In this document: positions 58,071 to 64,000 of the stretch, one piece after another
Layout: each line of letters begins with the position of its first letter
How positions within the stretch are numbered: the stretch's first letter is position 1
Assembly (NCBI GenBank): GCA_028819475.1
Contig: JAPPLJ010000050.1
Location: forward strand, 310,001-374,000
DNA: 64,000 nucleotides
Direction of reading: 5' to 3'
Source: Rhodospirillaceae bacterium
GTDB lineage: Bacteria > Pseudomonadota > Alphaproteobacteria > Bin65
Notes under the pieces: model-generated
What the model was told of the DNA's origin: nothing
Seen by the model: only the letters and a program-made list of their open reading frames with translations
Databases searched by the model: none
Translations under genes and position numbers: made by a program

Positions 58071-58711
58071 TGACGCCACCCAAAGCAAATTCCCCGGATT
58101 TTGTAGGGGAGGGTTTCAAACCCTCCCCTACGGCGATTGGCGTCCCTGCGGCGGTCGGCGATGCCGGAACATCGCCTTTCCCGCGCCGCAGGCCGACCCG
58201 CCTGCCCGGTTACGATTATGCGACGCCGGGAGCCTATTTCGTCACGACATGCACCGATGGTTACCGATGCCTGTTCGGCCGCGTCGAAGACGGCATCTGG
58301 CGACCGAACCGGCTCGGCGGGATTGTCGAGGAATGCTGGCTACAGTTGCGGACGCATTACCCGGCCATCGAACTTGACGAATTCGCCGTCATGCCGAACC
58401 ATTTTCATGGCGTGGTTCATCTTCGGGACGGCGCGCCGTCGCTTGTCGAGCTGGTGCGCGGCTTCAAGACATTCTCCGCCCGGCGGATAAACGCCGTCCG
58501 GCATTCCCCGCGCACCAGGGTCTGGCAACGCAGCTTCCATGACCGGATCATCCGTTCCGATGCCGATCTCCAGCGTATCCGGGCATATATTTTCGATAAT
58601 CCCGGCAATTGGGGCAAAAGCCGGCCCGATAGCAGCCCCGAATTCGTAGGGGAGGGTTTGAAACCCTCCCCTACAGCGGCCGGCGCCCCTGCGGCGGTCA
58701 GAGGCGATTGA
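58070..58711 (+). CDS. REP-associated tyrosine transposase (RAYT)
   Basis: 213 aa. The IS200-like Y1/HUH domain is intact: GYDYATPGAYFVTTCTDGYRCLFG (about residues 48-70), H111-F-H113 in VMPNHFHGVVHL, FKTFSARRIN, and the probable nucleophile Y173 in RIRAYIFDNPGNW. RAYTs are domesticated single-strand transposases that spread or process REP hairpins. The two flanking REP palindromes are inside the reading frame: residues 12-21 and 193-202 are translated REP sequence (FVGEGFKPSPT and FVGEGLKPSPT). The ATG overlaps the FitA stop. If this ATG is used the enzyme has unusual REP-encoded tails; an internal start is possible but no good candidate was seen. Confidence 0.85.
   Translation: MTPPKANSPDFVGEGFKPSPTAIGVPAAVGDAGTSPFPRRRPTRLPGYDYATPGAYFVTTCTDGYRCLFGRVEDGIWRPNRLGGIVEECWLQLRTHYPAIELDEFAVMPNHFHGVVHLRDGAPSLVELVRGFKTFSARRINAVRHSPRTRVWQRSFHDRIIRSDADLQRIRAYIFDNPGNWGKSRPDSSPEFVGEGLKPSPTAAGAPAAVRGD
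58103..58131. repeat. REP palindrome, left copy
   Basis: A perfect 14-bp stem GTAGGGGAGGGTTT / AAACCCTCCCCTAC around a single C. The palindrome lies within the 5' part of the RAYT reading frame. It recurs with a one-base change at 58646. A similar GGCGTCCCTGCGGCGGTC follows both copies, so the repeat unit is longer than the hairpin. Confidence 0.92.
58646..58674. repeat. REP palindrome, right copy
   Basis: Same 14-bp arms as the left copy with G in place of the central C, and followed by GGCGCCCCTGCGGCGGTC, near-identical to the sequence after the left copy. The two REPs, in the same orientation, delimit the RAYT module (58103-58674). Confidence 0.92.
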
Positions 58712-58736
58712 TGCCGTCCTTCCGACCACCTCCCTT

Positions 58737-58754
58737 ACATTTCCTGACATTTCC
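58737..58754 (+). repeat. Short direct repeat before dnaE2
   Basis: ACATTTCC-TG-ACATTTCC is a two-copy, 10-bp-period repeat in the 72-bp gap between RAYT and dnaE2, about 30 bp before the dnaE2 ATG. It is more AT-rich than its surroundings and could be a regulatory site. It does not match the SOS box. Confidence 0.35.
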
Positions 58755-58783
58755 CGACAGTCCGGCGGCGGTGGGAGGACGTC

Positions 58784-61700
58784 ATGCCCTTTGACAGCCG
58801 CCCCGGCCCGGGCCCCGTCCCGGCCTATGCCGAATTGCAGGTGACGACGAATTTCAGCTTCCTGCGCGGCGGTTCGCACCCGGAGGAGCTGGTGATGCGG
58901 GCGGCGGAGCTGGGCTACCGCGCGATCGGCATCGCCGACCGCAACACGCTGGCCGGCGTCGTCCGGGCCCACAGCGCGGCCAAACGGGCCGGACTCACGC
59001 TGCTGGTCGGCGCCCGCCTCGACCTGCAGGACGGCATCAGCCTGCTGTGCTTCCCGCAGGACAAGCCCGCCTACGCCCGCCTCTCCGGCCTGCTCACCCT
59101 GGGCAAGCGCCGGGCGGAGAAGGGCGACTGCCATCTCCGGCTCGCCGACCTGCCGGACCTTGCCGGGAGCCAGTGCATCGTGGTGCTGCCGCCCGACGGG
59201 ATTCCGGAATGCGACCCGCCGGACCGCGCCGCCGGCGGCGACGGTTTTCCCTTTATTCTCAAGCGCATCTCCGGTCTTTTTCAGGGCAATACCTGGCTTG
59301 CGGCGAGCTGCCTGTATCGCGGCGACGACGCCAGGCGGCTCGACCGGCTGGCCGGGCTGGCGGCGGCGGCCGGGGTGCCGCTGGTGGCGACCAACGACAT
59401 CCACTACCACGTCCCGGCGCGCAGGCCGCTCCAGGACGTGCTGACCTGCATCCGCGAACACTGCACCCTGGACGAAGCCGGCTTCCGCCTGTTCGACAAT
59501 GCCGAACGCCATCTCAAACCCCCGCAGGAGATGGCGAACCTGTTCCATACGTACCCGTATGCTATCCACCAACAGTCTGAAATCGTTGAGAAAATATCGT
59601 TTTCGCTCGATCAATTAAAATATGTCTACCCGGTCGATCCGATTCCCGAAGGAAGGACCCCTCAACAAGAACTGGAACGGCTGACATGGCGCGGCGCGGC
59701 CGAACGCTACGGCCGCCGCGTCCCGGATCGGGTCCGGGCGGCCCTGGAGCACGAACTGGCGCTGATCGGCCAGCTCGGCTACGCGCCCTATTTCCTGACG
59801 GTGCACGATATCGTGCGCTTCGCCCGCGGGCGGAAGATCCTGTGCCAGGGCCGCGGCTCGGCGGCCAATTCCGCGGTCTGCTACTGCCTCGGCATCACCG
59901 CGGTCGACCCCGGCAAGGTCGACCTGCTGTTCGAGCGCTTCGTCTCGGCCGAGCGCAACGAGCCGCCGGATATCGACGTCGATTTCGAGCATGAGCGGCG
60001 CGAGGAGGTCATCCAGTATATTTATGGCAAATACGGCCGCCACCGCGCCGGGCTGACCGCGACCGTCGTCTCCTACCGGCCGCGCAGCGCGATCCGCGAG
60101 GTCGGCAAGGCGCTCGGCCTGTCGGAGGATACGGTCGACATCCTGGCCCGCACGGTCTGGGGCTGGAGCGACGACGGCCTCAAGCCCGAATATATCCGGC
60201 AGACCGGGCTCGACCCGGCCGATCCCACCCTGCGCCGCGCCCTGCTACTGGCGCTCGAACTGGTCGGCTTCCCGCGCCACCTGTCCCAGCACACCGGCGG
60301 CTTCGTCATCACCGACGGGCCGCTGCACGCGCTGGCGCCGATCGAGAATGCGGCGATGGAGGACCGCACGGTCGTCGAGTGGGACAAGGACGATCTCGAT
60401 ACGCTCGGCATCCTCAAGATCGACGTGCTGTCCCTCGGCATGCTGACCTGCATCCGCAAGGGCTTCGACCTGCTGGCCCGGCACTACGGCCGGCGCCACG
60501 ACCTCGCCACCGTGCCGGCCGACGATTCCGCGGTCTACGACATGATCTGCAAGGCCGACACGCTGGGCGTGTTCCAGATCGAGAGCCGGGCCCAGATGTC
60601 CATGCTGCCGCGCCTCAAGCCGCGGGATTTCTACGACCTGGTGATCGAGGTCGCGATCGTCCGGCCCGGCCCGATCCAGGGCGACATGGTCCATCCCTAT
60701 CTGCGCCGGCGCAACGGCGAGGAGAGAGTCGAATTCCCGTCCAGGGAGCTGGAAGACGTGCTGGGCAAGACGCTGGGCGTGCCGCTGTTCCAGGAACAGG
60801 CGATGAAAGTCGCCATCGTCGCCGCCGGGTTTACCCCGTCCGAGGCCGACCAGTTGCGCCGCGCCATGGCGACCTTCCGCAAGACCGGCAAGATCCACGG
60901 CTTCCGCACCAAGATGGTCGAGGGCATGGTCGCCCGCGGCTACGAGCGCGACTTCGCCGAGCGCTGCTTCCGGCAGATCGAGGGCTTCGGCGACTACGGC
61001 TTTCCGGAAAGCCACGCCGCCAGCTTCGCCCTGCTGGTCTATGTCTCGGCCTGGCTCAAATGCCATTATCCGGCGGCCTTCGCCTGCGCCCTGCTGAACA
61101 GCCAGCCGATGGGCTTCTACGCCCCGGCCCAGATCGTGCGCGACGCCCGCGAGCACGGCGTCGAGGTGCGGCCGGTCGACGTCAACCGCAGCGGCTGGGA
61201 CAACATGCTGGAGCCCGGCGCGGACGGCGCCATGGCCCTGCGCCTCGGCTTCCGCCAGGTCAAGGGGCTGCGCGAGGAGGCGATGGAGCGCTTGGTCACG
61301 GCGCGCGGCAACGGCTATCCGGACCCGTGGACCCTGTGGCGCCGCGCCGGCCTGCCGGCGGCGGTGCTGGAGCGGCTGGCCCGGGCCGACGCCTTCGGCT
61401 CGCTCGGGCTCGACCGGCGGCGGGCCTTATGGGCGGTGCGGCGCTTCCGGCCGGCCGCACTGCCCCTGTTCGCGGCGATGGACGAGGACGAGCAGCCCGG
61501 CGATCCGCCGGCCGCGCTGCCGGCGATGACGCTGGGCGAGCAGGTGGTGGACGACTACGCCAGCGTGCGCATGACCCTGCGGGCGCATCCGCTCGCCCTG
61601 CTGCGCGGCGAGGCGCCGTTCGACCGGGCGACGCGGCACGGCGACCTGCCCGGCTGCCGCAACGGCCAGCGGGTCGAGGTCGCCGGCCTGGTGCTGATCC

Positions 61701-62077
61701 GCCAGCGGCCGGGCACGGCCAAGGGCGTCGTGTTCATGACCCTGGAGGACGAGACGGGTGCGGCCAACGTCATCGTCTGGCCCCATGCGCTGGAGCGCTA
61801 CCGGCCGGTCGTGATGGGCGCCCGGCTGGTCCGGGTCGCGGGCGAGGTCCAGAAGGAGGGCCTCGTCATCCACATCGTCGCGCGCCGGCTGGAGGACCTG
61901 TCCGTCCGGCTCGACGGGCTGGGCCGGCTCGATGCCACTTTCGACCCGGCCTTCGAAAACGCGCTGGCCCGCGCCGACGAAATCGCCCGCGAGGCCCGCG
62001 ATCCGCGCGACCCGAAGCGCGACCCCCGCCGCGACCGCCTGCACAAACGGATGTACCCGTCGCGGGATTTCCATTGA
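58784..62077 (+). CDS. dnaE2: Error-prone DNA polymerase III alpha subunit DnaE2
   Basis: 1097 aa. The PHP domain begins YAELQVTTNFSFLRGGSHPEELV (about residues 16-38) and the polymerase palm carries the catalytic aspartates in PDIDVDFEHERREEVI (D398, D400) and D547 in GILKIDVLSLGML. Fingers/HhH and an OB domain follow (RVEVAGLVLIRQRPGTAKGVVFMTLEDE, about 965-990). The start MPFDSRPGPG and length are typical of DnaE2, not the longer replicative DnaE (about 1160 aa). DnaE2 extends past lesions with ImuA and ImuB, causing induced mutation. The polymerase looks intact. A short AT-rich patch encodes residues about 255-300. Confidence 0.95.
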   Translation: MPFDSRPGPGPVPAYAELQVTTNFSFLRGGSHPEELVMRAAELGYRAIGIADRNTLAGVVRAHSAAKRAGLTLLVGARLDLQDGISLLCFPQDKPAYARLSGLLTLGKRRAEKGDCHLRLADLPDLAGSQCIVVLPPDGIPECDPPDRAAGGDGFPFILKRISGLFQGNTWLAASCLYRGDDARRLDRLAGLAAAAGVPLVATNDIHYHVPARRPLQDVLTCIREHCTLDEAGFRLFDNAERHLKPPQEMANLFHTYPYAIHQQSEIVEKISFSLDQLKYVYPVDPIPEGRTPQQELERLTWRGAAERYGRRVPDRVRAALEHELALIGQLGYAPYFLTVHDIVRFARGRKILCQGRGSAANSAVCYCLGITAVDPGKVDLLFERFVSAERNEPPDIDVDFEHERREEVIQYIYGKYGRHRAGLTATVVSYRPRSAIREVGKALGLSEDTVDILARTVWGWSDDGLKPEYIRQTGLDPADPTLRRALLLALELVGFPRHLSQHTGGFVITDGPLHALAPIENAAMEDRTVVEWDKDDLDTLGILKIDVLSLGMLTCIRKGFDLLARHYGRRHDLATVPADDSAVYDMICKADTLGVFQIESRAQMSMLPRLKPRDFYDLVIEVAIVRPGPIQGDMVHPYLRRRNGEERVEFPSRELEDVLGKTLGVPLFQEQAMKVAIVAAGFTPSEADQLRRAMATFRKTGKIHGFRTKMVEGMVARGYERDFAERCFRQIEGFGDYGFPESHAASFALLVYVSAWLKCHYPAAFACALLNSQPMGFYAPAQIVRDAREHGVEVRPVDVNRSGWDNMLEPGADGAMALRLGFRQVKGLREEAMERLVTARGNGYPDPWTLWRRAGLPAAVLERLARADAFGSLGLDRRRALWAVRRFRPAALPLFAAMDEDEQPGDPPAALPAMTLGEQVVDDYASVRMTLRAHPLALLRGEAPFDRATRHGDLPGCRNGQRVEVAGLVLIRQRPGTAKGVVFMTLEDETGAANVIVWPHALERYRPVVMGARLVRVAGEVQKEGLVIHIVARRLEDLSVRLDGLGRLDATFDPAFENALARADEIAREARDPRDPKRDPRRDRLHKRMYPSRDFH

Positions 62078-62141
62078 GGGTTTCGAGACGGCCACGCCCC
62101 ACCTGTCATTTCGACCGGAACGGCCAAGCCGATTCCTCCCC

Positions 62142-62261
62142 GTCATTTCGACCGACCGAAGGGAGTGGAGAAATCTTTCCGCTACAGTGCTTTGGTCCTC
62201 GCACTGTGCAGAAAAGATATCTCCGCTCCGCAGTCCTTCGGACTGCTCCGGTCGATATGAC
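62142..62261. repeat. Dispersed palindromic element, copy R4 (subfamily B)
   Basis: 120 bp with ends GTCATTTCGACCG and CGGTCGATATGAC, left arm GTGGAGAAATCTTTCCG and centre ACAGTGCTTT, as in the copy at 54380. A solitary left end (GTCATTTCGACCGGAACGG) precedes it at 62105. It lies 65 bp after dnaE2 and 57 bp before the P450 gene end. Confidence 0.85.
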
Positions 62262-62317
62262 GGGCGAGGGCGAAAAACCCCGAATGGACAATCCCGAATT
62301 AAAGGAGAATGCGATTG

Positions 62318-63718
62318 TCACGACGCGCGGCGGCTGAGCCTGACGAGCAGGTTTTCGGGCATCATGGTGAAGGCGTGCTTTTCCTCGATCGGACGCGCCG
62401 GGAACGCGGGCTCGACGTCGAAATTGCGGCAGAACATCGCGAGCACGGTGCGGATCTGGAGCAGGGCGAGACTGCGGCCCGGACAGAAACGCGGCCCGGA
62501 GCCGAACGGAATGAAGGCGTCGGTATCGTGCGGGCATCCCCGCGCCTCGCCCGCCAGCCACCGTTCGGGATCGAAGCGGGTTCCGTCGCCGAAATTGCCG
62601 TCCTGCATCGCGATATGGCGGTTCAGCGCCATGACCATGGTGCCGCGCGGGATCCTGTGGCCCAGAATCTCCGCATCCTCGACCGGCTCCAGCGAGTTCA
62701 CCGGGGCGACCGGCTTGAGACGCATCGACTCGTTGCAGACGGCGTCGAGGAACGGAAACCGCTCGACCTGCTCCGGCTCTTCGACGGCCGGCGCCGGCGC
62801 GATCGCATCGTCGACCTCGGCACGGGCGCGGGCGAAATGCTCCGGATGCTGCATGAAGCCGTGCACGGTCCAGGCGATGGTGTGCGCGGTGGTGTCCTCG
62901 CCCGCGAGCAGCAGGGTGCAGACATTGGCGAAAATGTCGGCGTCGGAAAACCTGCCGCGGCCGTCCTCGCCGGCGGCGATGATCGCCTCCAGAAAGTTCG
63001 ACGGCGAGTCGCGAAGCGCCGGATTCGCGCGGATGCGCTCCCGGGCCTCGCCGATGATCCCGTTCACCTCGGTCCGGAGCCCGGCAAGCGCGCGGTCGAG
63101 CGCACGGTCGGCCGGCAGGCGGACATACCGCCACCAGGCGAGCGGTGCATTGATGCGCCGATGGACCATCGGGAAAACCCGGTCGAGATGGCGCTGGATG
63201 ACCGGCCCCTCGGTCTCGACCGTGTTGAAGTCGATGCCGAACGCGAGCTGCGCGGTCACATCCACGGTCAGGCGCATCAGATCGCGGCACAGGTCCGTCG
63301 TCTCGCCGGCATCGGCGGCGCGCTCCCATTTCCGTTGCAGGCGGCCGACGGCGACCGCGAGCTTGGGAAAGAACGGCCGGACCCGCGCCGCGTTGAGCCC
63401 CGCGGCGACCAGGCCGCGATGCCGCCGCCAGTCCCGGCCCTCGGCGGCGAACACGCCGAGCATGCCGATTTCCCCCGCCACCGCCTCGATCGCCCGCCAG
63501 CGCCGGAACTTTCCGGGCCGCTCGCGGTGCACCTGCCGGACGGCAGCGGCGTCCGACACCGCCGCCACGCGGATGGGACCCAGCCGCGCCCGGTAGAGCG
63601 GCCCGTAGCGGTCGGCCCAGCGCTCAAGGGTGAGGTGCAGCCGGTTCAGGCGGATCTGGTGCAGGTTGCCGATGACCGGCAGGGCGGGCGGACCGTCGAG
63701 ATCCCTATAGGTCTTCAT
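62318..63718 (-). CDS. Cytochrome P450
   Basis: 466 aa from ATG 63718; a longer ATG at 63745 adds nine residues. The heme-binding loop FGSGPRFCPGRSLALLQ (Cys about residue 410), I-helix oxygen-activation motif AGEDTTAHTI (about 278-287) and ExxR in NESMRLKPVAP (about 325) are all present, with a PIP-like proline-rich N-terminus GPPALPVIGNLHQI. There is no membrane anchor, so it is a soluble bacterial type that needs separate ferredoxin and reductase, which are not in the window. The substrate is unknown. It is transcribed toward repeat R4, and downstream of a partial acyl-CoA dehydrogenase gene on the same strand. Confidence 0.92.
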   Translation of the reverse strand: MKTYRDLDGPPALPVIGNLHQIRLNRLHLTLERWADRYGPLYRARLGPIRVAAVSDAAAVRQVHRERPGKFRRWRAIEAVAGEIGMLGVFAAEGRDWRRHRGLVAAGLNAARVRPFFPKLAVAVGRLQRKWERAADAGETTDLCRDLMRLTVDVTAQLAFGIDFNTVETEGPVIQRHLDRVFPMVHRRINAPLAWWRYVRLPADRALDRALAGLRTEVNGIIGEARERIRANPALRDSPSNFLEAIIAAGEDGRGRFSDADIFANVCTLLLAGEDTTAHTIAWTVHGFMQHPEHFARARAEVDDAIAPAPAVEEPEQVERFPFLDAVCNESMRLKPVAPVNSLEPVEDAEILGHRIPRGTMVMALNRHIAMQDGNFGDGTRFDPERWLAGEARGCPHDTDAFIPFGSGPRFCPGRSLALLQIRTVLAMFCRNFDVEPAFPARPIEEKHAFTMMPENLLVRLSRRAS

Positions 63719-63794
63719 GCGACGTCTTCCGTGCCGCAGGGCCACGCGAGGCCGCGTCTCGGCTGCAACCCGCCGCGGAGCGCCGGGCGGCGGC

Positions 63795-64000
63795 TTACAA
63801 CGTCCGCGCGATCAGTTCCTTCATGATCTCGTTGGTGCCGCCGTAGATTTTCTGCACCCTTGCGTCGGCATACATGCGCGAGATCGGGAATTCGTCCATG
63901 TAGCCGTAGCCGCCGAACAGCTGCAGGCACTCGTCGATCACCTCGTTCTGCTTCTGGGCGCACCACCATTTGACCATTGCGGCGGTCGTGACGTCGAGCT
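63795..64000 (-). CDS. Acyl-CoA dehydrogenase, C-terminal part (start outside window)
   Basis: The reverse strand gives the last 67 residues, entering from beyond the right edge. The C-terminal acyl-CoA dehydrogenase signature CLQLFGGYGYMDEFPISRMYADARVQKIYGGTNEIMKELIART is complete: LFGGYGYMDEFP is the conserved helix turn and IYGGTNEI contacts the adenine of FAD across the dimer. The stop is 76 bp before the P450 start on the same strand, so co-transcription is possible. Subfamily and substrate cannot be told from this fragment. Confidence 0.9.
   Translation of the reverse strand, partial: LDVTTAAMVKWWCAQKQNEVIDECLQLFGGYGYMDEFPISRMYADARVQKIYGGTNEIMKELIARTL

Noticed and set aside
58103-58674. 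Two identical palindromes as a possible CRISPR array
   Set aside because: Only two copies 543 bp apart enclosing a transposase gene; there are no spacers and no cas genes.

Overview
The window is GC-rich chromosomal DNA from an alphaproteobacterium, probably of the Rhodospirillales type. The signs are alphaproteobacterial gene orders (sfsA-map-radC; recJ-glpX-hom-aminotransferase), heme A synthase CtaA, class I PHA synthase, an imuA-imuB-dnaE2 SOS mutasome, and many acyl-CoA dehydrogenase and Fe(II)/2-oxoglutarate dioxygenase genes. There is no rRNA, CRISPR array, integrase or prophage. Assignments come from reading motifs in the sequence; no database search was possible.

Layout. 0-10 kb is mostly housekeeping: the start of a GST (off the left edge), a membrane adenylate/guanylate cyclase, tRNA-Glu, a nitronate monooxygenase, a hemerythrin-like protein behind a perfect FNR/FixK-type box, an orphan HigA antitoxin, tRNA-Leu, a CinA-like protein, sfsA, map, radC and ctaA. 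10-19 kb carries aromatic and acyl-CoA metabolism: a benzoate-CoA-ligase-type enzyme, a butyrobetaine-hydroxylase-like dioxygenase, an acyl-CoA dehydrogenase, a VOC protein, and a three-gene molybdenum hydroxylase that looks like 4-hydroxybenzoyl-CoA reductase, including the four-Cys loop for the extra [4Fe-4S] cluster. 19.2-26.6 kb is an Ugp-type glycerol-3-phosphate ABC transporter with an EEP-family phosphodiesterase candidate, GlpD and a HAD phosphatase. This cluster is bracketed by two copies of the last 43 codons of the reductase FAD-subunit gene. 27-36.5 kb holds an EamA exporter, paired acyl-CoA dehydrogenases, an SDR, a DUF1194 protein, a FadJ-type bifunctional enzyme and another acyl-CoA dehydrogenase.

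37.4-43.5 kb is the most unusual block: a TauD/TfdA-type dioxygenase, a haloacid-dehalogenase-type HAD protein, then a tight co-directional run of a transglutaminase-like protein, two tandem QueG/reductive-dehalogenase-like double-[4Fe-4S] proteins with identical cysteine spacing, and a PaaK-like CoA ligase. Toxin-antitoxin pairs lie on both sides (36.5-37.2 and 43.5-44.2 kb), each with a palindromic operator candidate. 44-54 kb returns to core metabolism (recJ, glpX, hom, aminotransferase, a lipoprotein, phaC, a cupin, an SDR, gamma carbonic anhydrase).

54.4-62.3 kb is the SOS mutagenesis cassette imuA-imuB-dnaE2. It is interrupted between imuB and dnaE2 by an orphan FitA-type antitoxin and a REP-associated tyrosine transposase flanked by, and translated through, two REP palindromes. 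The whole cassette lies between two same-orientation copies of a 120-131 bp dispersed palindromic element; two relatives of a second subfamily sit at 13.1 and 35.0 kb. The window ends with a cytochrome P450 and the C-terminal part of an acyl-CoA dehydrogenase gene.
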